Below are positions 24,456 through 32,616 of a DNA stretch of 52,855 nt, in pieces. Each line of letters begins with the position of its first letter. Position 1 is the first letter of the stretch. Source of the stretch: an uncultured bacterium. Its GTDB lineage: Bacteria > Verrucomicrobiota > Kiritimatiellia > RFP12 > UBA1067. The DNA is taken from NCBI GenBank assembly GCA_902799715.1, contig CADCBS010000002.1, forward strand, positions 1-52,855. The letters run 5' to 3'. The notes beneath the pieces are model-generated. The model worked only from the letters and a program-made list of their open reading frames with translations. It did not search any database and was not told the DNA's origin. Made by a program: the position numbers and the translations under genes.

Positions 24456-24703
24456 TTCCAGTTCTCCGGATCGATCCGTCCGCAGTCCGCGACGGCCGCC
24501 TCGAAATCGTCGAACTCCTTCTGCGACCAGCCGCCGCAGTATCGGGAGAAGTCGTTTTTCCTGCGCTTGGTTTTGCGCGGGAGAACGCCGTCGGCGAGCA
24601 CCTTTAAAACCGTGGAGTTGATGCTCGCCGCGGATGTCTCGGCCATGCCCTTCAGCATGAGCGCCACGTCGTCGGGAATGTTGCGGACTGTAATCGTCTT
24701 CAT
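24452..24703 (-). CDS. vapB: VapB/FitA-type ribbon-helix-helix antitoxin
   Basis: This 83-residue protein starts at ATG 24701-24703. The N-terminal MKTITVRNIPDDVALMLKGM is the beta strand and first helix of a ribbon-helix-helix DNA-binding domain. The C-terminal part (SRYCGGWSQKEFDDFEAAVA) is the flexible toxin-blocking tail. It should bind the adjacent operator and repress its own operon. Confidence 0.9.
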   Translation of the reverse strand: MKTITVRNIPDDVALMLKGMAETSAASINSTVLKVLADGVLPRKTKRRKNDFSRYCGGWSQKEFDDFEAAVADCGRIDPENWK

Positions 24704-24721
24704 GGTGCCTTCGCTTTCCGG

Positions 24722-24740
24722 TTTCACAATGATTGCGAAA
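24722..24740. promoter_or_regulatory. Palindromic operator for vapBC
   Basis: A 19-bp interrupted palindrome, TTTC-a-CAAT-g-ATTG-c-GAAA, is centred at 24731. It lies between the -10 box and the vapB start, where a ribbon-helix-helix antitoxin would bind. Confidence 0.7.
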
Positions 24741-24749
24741 TATGACATC

Positions 24750-24778
24750 ATTATACCATGTGCGGCAGGTTCGCGCAA
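24750..24778 (-). promoter_or_regulatory. vapBC promoter
   Basis: On the minus strand TTGCGC (24773-24778) and a consensus TATAAT (24750-24755) are 17 bases apart. The vapB start is 46 bases downstream. Confidence 0.75.
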
Positions 24779-24959
24779 TCGGATACCGGCATAATGGCGC
24801 ACCTGCCGAGATTGCCGTCTCCAGAGGCGATTTTGGCGGCGCCGCAACGGGGGGCATGTTCGAGACATTTGCCGGAAACGAGATAAGAAAGGCATTGTTT
24901 CCGTTTGCCGGAGCGGCCGGGCAGCGCGGAATGGTTTGCCCGGCGGGGCGCGGGCATGG

Positions 24960-24988
24960 AAAAGGCGCGGCCGGGGGCCGCGCCTTTT
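24960..24988. terminator. Strong terminator, symmetric for both strands
   Basis: A perfect 13-bp inverted repeat (AAAAGGCGCGGCC at 24960-24972, complement at 24976-24988) has a 3-base loop and T-rich ends on both strands. It lies 13 bases past the stop of the minus-strand transporter gene and ends the sugar operon. Confidence 0.85.
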
Positions 24989-25001
24989 CTGCGCGAGGGC
25001 G

Positions 25002-26645
25002 TCAGAGTTCGACTTTTCGGTAGCGGGGGACGAGCGATTTCATGCAACACCAGCCGACTATGTACGCGATCGCGCAGTAGCCGAAGACTATGCAGTACCC
25101 GGCCGGCTTGCCCGTGTATCCGAGGAACTCCATCGGCGCCGAGACGATCTGCCCGCCCGCGTCCACGACCGCAGCCACCATGTCCTGCGCCGAGACGCCA
25201 GTCCGGCCGACGGCCCGGATGACGTCCGGAACCTGGAGGTTGGCCTTTTCTATGGCGCCGGCTATCGCGCCGACGTCGGCGCCGACAGGTATTTCCACGC
25301 CGGCTGGCACGAACGCCTTGGCGATCTGCACGGGCGCGAGCTCGGTCGCTTCGCCGCCGGCGATTGTGAACGAGCCTGCGGCGTGCGTGAAGAGCTTGCC
25401 CGCGCATTTGTTCACGAGGAAGCTGCCGCATCCGGCGGCGAACTGCGCGATGCCCGTAAGCGTGCCGATGGTTGACTTCGGGAACATGTCGCCCACGACG
25501 GAGTAGATGTTTGCGCTCCATGCCTGGTGCCCAGCGCACGCGAAGCCGATCAGGATCGCGGGCCACCATGCGGTGTACGCGCCGAGCGGCTGCGCGCCGA
25601 GCGCGAGCAGCGGGAAGCAGGCGAACAGGAACATCGCGACCATGCGTCCCTCGTAGGGGTTCATGCCGCGCTTGTCGACCATGTAAGTGGGGAGCTTGCA
25701 GAGGTAGATCGACACGAGCGTGACGATGGCGTACAGCGTGAAGATGAGCGCCATGCCCATTCCCGACGAGCTCTTGTAGCCGAACTGGTCGGAGAAGTAG
25801 CTGGGCGTCCAGAACAGGAAGAACCACCACACGCCGTCGGTGAGGAAGCGTCCCAGCACGAGCGCCCATGTCTGGCGGAGCGAGAACGCCTTGGCGTAGC
25901 TTATCTTCGGGCCGGCCGCGGCTTCGGCGGCGGCAGCCTTTGCCGCGGCGGCTTCCGCGGCGTCGTCCTGGTTTATGTAGGCCAGCTCCGCCGCGTTGAC
26001 GCGCGGGTTTTCGGAGGCGTGCCTGTAGAGCCACATCCAGAATCCCATCCAGAGGAATCCGAGCGCGCCGATGAGGATGAACGCCATCTCCCAGCCGCAG
26101 TGCTTGGCTATCAGCGGAATCGAGAGTGGCGCGGCGAGCGCGCCCACGGACGATCCGGCGTTGAAGATGGACGTGGCGAAAGCGCGGTCCTTCTTGGGGA
26201 AGTATTCCGCCGTCACCTTGATCGCGGCGGGGAAGTTGCCGGCTTCGCCGAGCGCGAGCACCGCGCGGCAGGCGAGGAAGAGCCACACGGAGGTGGTGAT
26301 GCCCATCATGCCGAGGAACCCGGCGGCCTTGAGCATCGACGTGCCCGTGCCGCAGGCGGCGTGGAGGCACGCGCCCAGCGACCAGATGAAGATCGCCCAG
26401 AGGTAGCCCTTCTTCGTGCCCAGCCTGTCGATGAACTTGCCGGCGAAGAGGTTGCATATCGCGTAGACGATGGAGAACACGGCGGTGATCGTGCCGTAGT
26501 CGTCGTCGGACCAGCCGAAGACGGGCGCGATGAAGTCCTTGTAGGTAAGCGAAAGGACCTGCCGGTCCAGGTAGTTCACCGTGGTGGCGAAGAACAGCAG
26601 CGAACAGATTATCCAGCGGAAGTTCGTCTTGGCGTCTTTTTGCAT
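25002..26645 (-). CDS. MFS sugar-acid transporter (ExuT-like, ACS family) with a large loop insertion
   Basis: This 547-residue membrane protein matches the anion:cation symporter family that carries hexuronates and related acids: NYLDRQVLSLTYKDFIAPVF, AGKFIDRLGTKKGY, ALGEAGNFPAAIKVTAEYFP, SIFNAGSSVGALAAP. Family members are usually about 430 residues. The excess lies in an Ala-rich loop (around residues 225-245) and about 90 mostly hydrophilic residues (about 420-508) before the final helix, with repeats such as IPVGADVGAIAGAIEKAN and ISAQ-type helices. It is the last gene of the operon, 6 bases after the Gfo/Idh gene, and probably imports the sugar acid or sugar the operon degrades. Confidence 0.9.
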   Translation of the reverse strand: MQKDAKTNFRWIICSLLFFATTVNYLDRQVLSLTYKDFIAPVFGWSDDDYGTITAVFSIVYAICNLFAGKFIDRLGTKKGYLWAIFIWSLGACLHAACGTGTSMLKAAGFLGMMGITTSVWLFLACRAVLALGEAGNFPAAIKVTAEYFPKKDRAFATSIFNAGSSVGALAAPLSIPLIAKHCGWEMAFILIGALGFLWMGFWMWLYRHASENPRVNAAELAYINQDDAAEAAAAKAAAAEAAAGPKISYAKAFSLRQTWALVLGRFLTDGVWWFFLFWTPSYFSDQFGYKSSSGMGMALIFTLYAIVTLVSIYLCKLPTYMVDKRGMNPYEGRMVAMFLFACFPLLALGAQPLGAYTAWWPAILIGFACAGHQAWSANIYSVVGDMFPKSTIGTLTGIAQFAAGCGSFLVNKCAGKLFTHAAGSFTIAGGEATELAPVQIAKAFVPAGVEIPVGADVGAIAGAIEKANLQVPDVIRAVGRTGVSAQDMVAAVVDAGGQIVSAPMEFLGYTGKPAGYCIVFGYCAIAYIVGWCCMKSLVPRYRKVEL

Positions 26646-26651
26646 GGCGTG

Positions 26652-28046
26652 TCACACCTTGTAGTAATGTTCCCAGCCCTTGCGCGGCGCGGGGCCGGAC
26701 AGGAGCATGTCTGCTTCGGCGTCGCCGACGGCCTTGCCGGCGGCGGGGTCGAACTTGAATCCGCGGCCGAGCCGCTGCGCCACCACGCCGAGGCAGAAGA
26801 CCTCGCAGAGCGGCGCGCCGACGGAGAACGGGCTGCGGACCCCGGTCTCGCCCTTGGCGGCCAGCAGGAAGTTCCTGTAGTGGTCGCAGCGGGACTTTTC
26901 GAAAGCGGGGAGTTTTCCGGCGCCGCCGACGCGCCTGAGCGTCGAAGAATGCGACAGCCCCTGCCAGATCGTGCCGTCGGCCTGGTATATCTCCTTGCCG
27001 GGCTTGAGCCTGGGGTCGACAAGGCCGTCGTTGGCGGTCGACGCGGGGAAAAGCCCTTTGTTGTCGACGAAGCGGAAGCCCTTGGGCGGCTTGGGCTGGT
27101 TGTGGAGGCCCTCCCACCATTCGAGCGTGATTTCGCCGTGCTTCGCCGTCGCGGGGAAGACCATCTCCAGCGTGTCCTGCGCCGGGTAGACGTATGCGTT
27201 GTGGCCGCGCAGGTTGTAGATCTTCACTTCCGCCGGCAGGTCGCCGCAGAGGGTGAAGCGGTGGATCGTGTCGAGGATGTGCGCGCCCCAGTCGCCCATG
27301 CAGCCCATGCCGTAGTCGAACCAGCATCTCCACTCGCCGTACACGAGGTCTTTCGAGAAATCGTGGAACGGGGCGGCGCCGACCCACGTGTCCCAGTCAA
27401 GCGTCTTGGGCATGGCTCCGGCCTTGGGGTAGCCGGAGACCTTGCCCTCCCACTTGTGCCAGCGCCGCTCCATGTTCATGTGGGCGACGATCCTGGTCAC
27501 GTCTTTTATGACGCCCTTTTCCGCGTACTCCCTGTACTGGCTGTAGTTGTCGCCGGAGTGGCCCTGGTTGCCGAGCTGGCACACGACTCCGTACTTCTCT
27601 TCGGCCTTGCGGAGGAGTTCGCATTCGAGGAACGAGTGCGCGAGCGGCTTTTCCACGTACACGTGCTTGCCGAGGCGCATCGCGTGCATGGCGGCGCAGA
27701 AGTGGGAATGGTCCGGGATGCCCACGAGGACGGCGTCGATCTTGTCCGCCATGGCGTCGAACATCTTGCGGAAGTCCTGGAAGCGCGGCAGCTTCGGGAA
27801 GCGCTTGAGCGCGGCGAGCGTGTGCTTCGCGCCGATGTCGGTGTCGCACAGCGCCACGACTTCGCAGACGTCATTGTTGCCGGCGAGCTTCTGGAGGTCG
27901 AACCACGCCTGGGCGCCGCAGCCTATCGCGGCGAGGCGCACCTTGCCGTTGACCGCGTATGACCGGGTGGAGAAGCAGCCGGGCAGGAGCGGGAACGCCC
28001 CGGCCGCGAGCATCGTCTTGATGAAATCCCTTCTTTGCACTTGCAT
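26652..28046 (-). CDS. Tat-exported Gfo/Idh/MocA-family oxidoreductase (second copy)
   Basis: This 464-residue protein starts at ATG 28044-28046 with MQVQRRDFIKTMLAAG, a twin-arginine signal that also contains LLPGC, a possible lipobox. The Rossmann part shows VRLAAIGCGAQAWFDL, VVALCDTDIG, KIDAVLVGIPDHSH and the family EKP motif (HVYVEKPLAHS). The C-terminal domain has NQGHSGDNYSQYREY and FDYGMGCMGDWGAHILDTIH. It would oxidise or epimerise a sugar in the periplasm with bound NAD(P). Similarity to the other copy at 29739-31139 is high throughout. Confidence 0.92.
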   Translation of the reverse strand: MQVQRRDFIKTMLAAGAFPLLPGCFSTRSYAVNGKVRLAAIGCGAQAWFDLQKLAGNNDVCEVVALCDTDIGAKHTLAALKRFPKLPRFQDFRKMFDAMADKIDAVLVGIPDHSHFCAAMHAMRLGKHVYVEKPLAHSFLECELLRKAEEKYGVVCQLGNQGHSGDNYSQYREYAEKGVIKDVTRIVAHMNMERRWHKWEGKVSGYPKAGAMPKTLDWDTWVGAAPFHDFSKDLVYGEWRCWFDYGMGCMGDWGAHILDTIHRFTLCGDLPAEVKIYNLRGHNAYVYPAQDTLEMVFPATAKHGEITLEWWEGLHNQPKPPKGFRFVDNKGLFPASTANDGLVDPRLKPGKEIYQADGTIWQGLSHSSTLRRVGGAGKLPAFEKSRCDHYRNFLLAAKGETGVRSPFSVGAPLCEVFCLGVVAQRLGRGFKFDPAAGKAVGDAEADMLLSGPAPRKGWEHYYKV

Positions 28047-28051
28047 GGCGG

Positions 28052-29656
28052 TCAGAGTTCCTTTACCTTGAGATTGCAGAAGGAGACCGTGGAATCGCCG
28101 TGGTCCTGCAGGAGGAGCCTGCCTTCGGGGACCTCGCCCCAGGGCTGTTTCGCCTTGCCGCCGGCGGCGACGCCCCAGTCCTTGTATTTGGACCTGGCGA
28201 CGGCCTTGCGGAAAGCCGCGCCGCCGCGTTCGTATTCGAGCACCTTCACGCCGTTGAGCCAGTGTTCCACCTTGGCGCCCTTTGCGACGATCATGCCGCT
28301 GTTCCACTGGCCGGCGGGCTTGACGGCGGCGTTTGCGCCGTTTGCGGGGATGAGGTCGTAGAGCGCGGCGACCTGGCGGTTGCCGGCGCGGCCCTTCGAG
28401 AAGTCGGGGTGTCCCTTTTCGAGAATCTGGTATTCCTCGCAGGAGGCCTTGTTCTGGTTCTCGTCGTAGTAATACTTGACGCCGGAGTTGGCGTTTTCGG
28501 TCATGCGGAAGTCGAACTTGAATATGAAGTCGCGGTATTTCTTCACGGTGACGATGTCGCCGCCGCCGCCGAGCTTCTTGTCTTCGGCGGGGATGTCGAC
28601 CCACTTGCCGTTGGCGATGCCGCTTACGGGGCGCATGGTAATCGCGCCGTCCTTCACGAACCAGCCCTTGCGCGGGAAGCGCTTGAAATCCTCCTTGACG
28701 CCGACCCATTTGCCGGCGGGCAGGTTCTCGCCGTCGAAGAGCAGCTCGAAGCCCTGGGCCTTTTCTTCGGCGGTGAGCGTGTTGGCGCCCTGCGGGACCG
28801 GGGCCATCGCGGCCTTCGGGACGATGGAATCCATCACGCCGCGGTAGTAGCCCACGGACTCGGCGAGGCCGACGAGGTTGTCGCCGAAATCGCGTTCGTA
28901 CTCGATGTGGCACACGCCGGCGTAGCCTACGTCGGCGAGGGCCTGGAGGATCGCGGGGATGTCGAGTTCGCCGCGCGGGCCGGGCATGGCGAGGTTCCTC
29001 TTCGCGTCGATCTTGATGTTCTTCAGGTGGATGTCGTAGATGCGCGCGGCGTATTTCCTTATCGCGGCGGCGGGATCGTTCCCGGCGCGGCGCTGGTGGC
29101 CCACGTCGAGGCAGAATCCGATGCGGCTGTCGCGGTTTTCGATGCGCGCCCAGACGGCTTCGGCGGTCGGGTAGAGTTCCGGCATGTCCGGGCCGTGGTT
29201 GTGGATGCCGGCCTTGATGTCGAACTCCTTGACGAGCTTTTCGAGGATGTCGAGGGCCTCCTCGCTCTCGCATTTCTTCGTCTTGCCGTTCACCTTCTTG
29301 TTCGAGTAGGGAACGACGGTGACGGTCGTTATGCCGTAGGCCTTCGCGAACTCGAAGAACTTGCGGGCGTCGGGTTCGTTGTCGAAATACAGCGGGCCGG
29401 CGGCGAGGCACTGGACGCCGGCCTTCGCGCATTTTTTCCTGAACTCCGCGATCGGCGCGTCCGCGCCTTTCGTGTAGTCGCAGTGCTGGTTCTTGATGCA
29501 CAGGTAGCGGCAGTCGATCTTCTTCATCGTGGCGAGAGCCTTGTCGAGGCTCTGCTTCGAGAATGTGAACCCGGCGATGCCGAGTTTGAACGGAACCGCC
29601 GCGGAAACGGCGAGCGAGGCGGCCGCGAAAGCGGCGGCGAGAAGTTTCGTCTTCAT
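28052..29656 (-). CDS. Exported sugar phosphate isomerase/epimerase fused to DUF1080
   Basis: This 534-residue protein has a Sec signal (MKTKLLAAAFAAASLAVSAA). Residues about 22-285 are an AP-endonuclease-2/xylose-isomerase-like TIM barrel (IKAGIHNHGPDMPELYPT, GFCLDVGHQRRAGNDPA, YDIHLKNIKID, GYAGVCHIEYERDFGDN). Residues about 305-534 are DUF1080 (3-keto-disaccharide hydrolase/LamG-like): FELLFDGENLP, DFIFKFDFRMTENANSGVKY, YYYDENQ, PAGQWNSGMIVAKGAKVEHW. The fusion fits a 3-keto-sugar pathway in which neighbouring Gfo/Idh enzymes make keto sugars and this protein cleaves or rearranges them. It lies 5 bases before the second Gfo/Idh gene. Confidence 0.9.
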   Translation of the reverse strand: MKTKLLAAAFAAASLAVSAAVPFKLGIAGFTFSKQSLDKALATMKKIDCRYLCIKNQHCDYTKGADAPIAEFRKKCAKAGVQCLAAGPLYFDNEPDARKFFEFAKAYGITTVTVVPYSNKKVNGKTKKCESEEALDILEKLVKEFDIKAGIHNHGPDMPELYPTAEAVWARIENRDSRIGFCLDVGHQRRAGNDPAAAIRKYAARIYDIHLKNIKIDAKRNLAMPGPRGELDIPAILQALADVGYAGVCHIEYERDFGDNLVGLAESVGYYRGVMDSIVPKAAMAPVPQGANTLTAEEKAQGFELLFDGENLPAGKWVGVKEDFKRFPRKGWFVKDGAITMRPVSGIANGKWVDIPAEDKKLGGGGDIVTVKKYRDFIFKFDFRMTENANSGVKYYYDENQNKASCEEYQILEKGHPDFSKGRAGNRQVAALYDLIPANGANAAVKPAGQWNSGMIVAKGAKVEHWLNGVKVLEYERGGAAFRKAVARSKYKDWGVAAGGKAKQPWGEVPEGRLLLQDHGDSTVSFCNLKVKEL

Positions 29657-29691
29657 GTCATGTACCTTTCGAATTCAGTCTTTACATGCGT

Positions 29692-29717
29692 CCCGCGCGC
29701 GCTGGAGCGCGCGCGGG
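29692..29717 (-). promoter_or_regulatory. GC hairpin between operon genes
   Basis: A perfect 11-bp inverted repeat of alternating CG (CCCGCGCGCGC) has a 4-base loop and lies between the first Gfo/Idh gene and the isomerase gene. It lacks a T run. It may act as an mRNA stability or processing element that sets unequal expression in the operon. Confidence 0.5.
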
Positions 29718-29738
29718 GATGCGGGCGGCCCTGCCGGG

Positions 29739-31139
29739 TCAGACCCTGTAGAATTCCTCCCAGCCCTTGCGCGGGGTGCCCTTGGAACCCTTGAGCAGGG
29801 CGTTCGCCTCGTCGTCGCCGGTTATCTGCTTCGTGGCGGGGTCGAACTTGATGTTGCGGTTCAGGCGCTGGGCTATGCAGCCCAGGCAGAACACCTGCGA
29901 AAGCGGTGCCGTAACCGAGAACGGCGAGCGCGTCTCTTCCCTGCCCTGGGCGGCGAGGAGGAAGTTCTTGTAGTGGTTGGAGCCGGGCTTCGGGAACTTG
30001 GGCACGTCCTTTCCGCCGCCGCAGCGGAAGATTTTCGCGGAATGCGAACCGCCGTACCATGCGGAGCCGTCGGACATGTAGAAGAACTTGCCGGGGTTGA
30101 GGCCCTTGGCGGCGTCCTTCGCGGTGGCGCCGGCGGCGGCCGGGATGTCCTTGCCCCATTCTGCGGCCTTGTAGCCCTTCGGCAGCTCGGGCTTGTTCTT
30201 CGTCCCCTCGTACCATTCGAGGTCGATCGCGGGGCGCCTGCCCTTGGCCGGGAACTTGAACGTGAGAGTGTCCTGCATCGGGAACACGAACGGGTTCCAG
30301 CCCTGCACGTCCCTGATCCGGACTTCGGACGGGAGGCCGAGGTCGAAGAAGCGGTGCATGGTGTCCATCGTGTGCGCGCCCCAGTCGCCCAGGCATCCGT
30401 TGCCGAAGTCGTACCAGCTGCGCCACTCGCCCTGCACGTAGTCCTTCGAGTACTCGTGGAACGCGGCGGTGCCGAGCCAGACGTCCCAGTCGAGGCCGTC
30501 GGGCGCCTTTTCGCCCCTGGGGAACGAAGAGACCTTGCCGTTCCACTTGTGCCAGCGGCGCTTGTTGTTCATGTGGGCGACGAGCTTCGAGAGCTTCGAG
30601 ACGTCGATGACGCCGGTTTCCACGTAGTGCTTGAACTGCCAGTAGTTCTCGCCGGAGTGGCCCTGGTTGCCCATCTGGGTGGCGACCTTGTATTTCGCGG
30701 CGGCCTGCATAAGGAGCTCGCATTCCTCGAACGTGTGGGCGAGCGGCTTTTCGGAGAACACGGGAAGGCCCATGCGCATGGCGGCCATCAGCGCGGGGAA
30801 ATGCGAGAAGTCGGGCGTCGCCACCATAACGGCGTCGATCTTGCCGGACATCGTTTCGAGCATTTTGCGGAAATCGGCGAACCTGGGCGCCTTGGGGTAT
30901 TTCTTGAGCGCGGCGCGGCACTGCCTGCCGCCGAGGTCGGTGTCGCACAGGGCGGCGATTTCGCAAAGGCCGGTGCGCTGGAACTCGCAGATGTCGTTCC
31001 AGGCCTGGTTGCCTATGCCCACGCAGGCCAGGCGGACCTTCTGGGAGGGGGCGCCCTTCGCGAAAAGGCCGGATGGCGCGATGGCGAACGCGCCCGCGCC
31101 TGCCGCGGCCTGGATGAACGATCTTCTTGTGAATTGCAT
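29739..31139 (-). CDS. Tat-exported Gfo/Idh/MocA-family oxidoreductase (first copy)
   Basis: This 466-residue protein begins MQFTRRSFIQAAAGAGAF, a clear twin-arginine signal. Motifs: VRLACVGIGNQAWNDI, IAALCDTDLGGRQC, KIDAVMVATPDFSHFP, LPVFSEKPLAHTFEE, NQGHSGENYWQFKHYVE, FGNGCLGDWGAHTMDTMHRF. The protein is the paralogue of 26652-28046, with the same domain order and matching C-terminal RKGWEE(F/H)Y. Duplicated oxidoreductases flanking the isomerase/DUF1080 gene suggest successive oxidation and reduction of a sugar. Confidence 0.92.
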   Translation of the reverse strand: MQFTRRSFIQAAAGAGAFAIAPSGLFAKGAPSQKVRLACVGIGNQAWNDICEFQRTGLCEIAALCDTDLGGRQCRAALKKYPKAPRFADFRKMLETMSGKIDAVMVATPDFSHFPALMAAMRMGLPVFSEKPLAHTFEECELLMQAAAKYKVATQMGNQGHSGENYWQFKHYVETGVIDVSKLSKLVAHMNNKRRWHKWNGKVSSFPRGEKAPDGLDWDVWLGTAAFHEYSKDYVQGEWRSWYDFGNGCLGDWGAHTMDTMHRFFDLGLPSEVRIRDVQGWNPFVFPMQDTLTFKFPAKGRRPAIDLEWYEGTKNKPELPKGYKAAEWGKDIPAAAGATAKDAAKGLNPGKFFYMSDGSAWYGGSHSAKIFRCGGGKDVPKFPKPGSNHYKNFLLAAQGREETRSPFSVTAPLSQVFCLGCIAQRLNRNIKFDPATKQITGDDEANALLKGSKGTPRKGWEEFYRV

Positions 31140-31190
31140 GGTGGCTTGCCTTTCGATTAAGCGTTGCGTATGCCGTGCGCGCGGGGGGCG

Positions 31191-32336
31191 TCAGATCAGC
31201 GAGAGATAGAGTTTTTCGATGTCCTTGACCGTGCAGTCGCGCGGGTTGCCGGGGCGGCAGGCGTCCGCGTAGGCGGATTCCGCCAGGAACTTCACGTCCT
31301 CCTTCTTCAGGACGCCCTTCAGATCCTTCGGGATGCCGACGTCGGCGGCGAGCTTCTCGACCGCGGCGATCGCGGCCTTGCGCGCCTCGGCGAGCGGCAT
31401 CGCTTCCGCGCCCTTCACGCCCATCGCGGCGGCGATCTTGCGGTACTTGCCGCCGGTCTTGGCGGCGTTGAACTTCATCGCGACCGGCAGAAGGATCGCG
31501 CACGCCTTGCCGTGCGGCATGTCGTAGAGCGCGGAAAGCCCGTGCGCCATCGAGTGGTCGATGCCCAGGCCGACGTTCGAGAATCCCATGCCGGCGATGT
31601 ACTGCCCGAGCGCCATGCCCTCGCGGCCGGACGGCTTGTTGGCGACGGCGTCGCGCAGAGAAAGGGAGATCAGGCGGATCGCCTCAAGATGCATCATGTC
31701 GGTCATCGGGCAGGCGGCCTTGGTGATCAGGCCCTCGATGGCGTGCGTAAGGGCGTCCATGCCCGTGAACGCTGTGAGGCTCTTCGGCATGGACGACATC
31801 ATGTCGGGGTCCACGAACGCCGCGACGGGGATGTCGTGCGGATCGACGCACACGAACTTGCGCTTCTTCTCCACGTCCGTGATCACGTAGTTGATCGTGA
31901 CCTCGGCGGCGGTGCCGGCGGTGGTGGGTACCGCGAAGATCGGCTTGGACGGCTTTTTGGTGGGCGCCACGCCCTCGAGCGAGCGCACGTCGGCGAATTC
32001 CGGGTTGGCGGCGATGATGCCCACGGCCTTCGCGGTGTCCATGGACGATCCGCCGCCGATGGCGATTATGCAGTCGGCCTTCGCCTTCTTGAACGCCTTC
32101 ACGCCGTTCTTCACGTTCTCGATCGTCGGGTTGGGCTTGATGTCGGTGTAGACGCTGAACGGGATCTTCGCCTTTTCCAGCAGGGCGGTCACCTTGTCCG
32201 GCACGCCGGTTTTGGCCAGCACCGGGTCCGTGAACACGACCGGGCGCTTCAGGCCGCGCGCCGCGAGTTCCGCCGCAATCGCGCCGATGGCGCCGGTGCC
32301 GTGATAAGAAGTTTCGTTTAGGATTATCCTGTTCAT
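31191..32336 (-). CDS. fucO: Iron-containing alcohol dehydrogenase, lactaldehyde reductase-like
   Basis: At 381 residues, this is the length of E. coli FucO (382). I start at ATG 32334-32336, after AGGGAAG. NAD-binding GGGSSMDTAKAVGI and the metal-binding region (GMDALTHAIEGLI, GLGIDHSMAHGLSALYDMPH, with the iron ligands Asp and three His) are intact. It would interconvert lactaldehyde and propanediol, or another aldehyde, in the cytoplasm. As first gene of the operon it points to 6-deoxyhexose (fucose or rhamnose) use, though no aldolase, kinase or isomerase of the classical pathway lies in the window. Related enzymes also reduce other aldehydes, so the symbol is provisional. Confidence 0.85.
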   Translation of the reverse strand: MNRIILNETSYHGTGAIGAIAAELAARGLKRPVVFTDPVLAKTGVPDKVTALLEKAKIPFSVYTDIKPNPTIENVKNGVKAFKKAKADCIIAIGGGSSMDTAKAVGIIAANPEFADVRSLEGVAPTKKPSKPIFAVPTTAGTAAEVTINYVITDVEKKRKFVCVDPHDIPVAAFVDPDMMSSMPKSLTAFTGMDALTHAIEGLITKAACPMTDMMHLEAIRLISLSLRDAVANKPSGREGMALGQYIAGMGFSNVGLGIDHSMAHGLSALYDMPHGKACAILLPVAMKFNAAKTGGKYRKIAAAMGVKGAEAMPLAEARKAAIAAVEKLAADVGIPKDLKGVLKKEDVKFLAESAYADACRPGNPRDCTVKDIEKLYLSLI

Positions 32337-32371
32337 GGTGCTTCCCTGTTTGCCGCGCCGGACGGACGGTC

Positions 32372-32390
32372 CGGCCGCGTCTTGCGGCCG
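32372..32390 (-). promoter_or_regulatory. Hairpin in the 5' leader of the fucO operon
   Basis: CGGCCGC-GTCTT-GCGGCCG on the plus strand is a perfect 7-bp stem with a 5-base loop. It lies between the predicted transcription start (about 32409) and the fucO ribosome site, so it will fold in the leader RNA and may control translation or attenuation. There is no T run after it on the minus strand. Confidence 0.5.
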
Positions 32391-32415
32391 CACTCCCGGC
32401 GCATTTTCGCCGTGA

Positions 32416-32444
32416 AGTTTACAGTTTTTCGCCGTCCCTGTCAA
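32416..32444 (-). promoter_or_regulatory. Consensus promoter for the fucO operon
   Basis: On the minus strand a perfect TTGACA (32439-32444) and TAAACT (32416-32421) are 17 bases apart. This gives a leader of about 70 bases before fucO. Confidence 0.8.
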
Positions 32445-32486
32445 AAACGGCGCGCGGCGGCGGCGCGCCGTGGAATCTCCAAGTTC

Positions 32487-32515
32487 TTGTGCCTCACGGG
32501 ATGATGTGATATAAT
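32487..32515 (+). promoter_or_regulatory. Promoter for the ankyrin lipoprotein gene
   Basis: TTGTGC (32487-32492) and a perfect TATAAT (32510-32515) are 17 bases apart. The start codon follows about 95 bases after the expected transcription start. Confidence 0.75.
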
Positions 32516-32616
32516 TGGCTTGTTTGCCAGGTTAGGCTATGGTCGGGTGGCCATTGCGGAACTGCAGAGGCAGGGCGTGTGCACAGGCGCATTGTCCGTG
32601 AAAAAAGGGGAAAGAT

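Noticed and set aside
24751-27387. An 878-codon minus-strand frame
   Set aside because: It is a Arg/Pro-rich alternative frame of the MFS and Gfo/Idh genes, which have all expected motifs.
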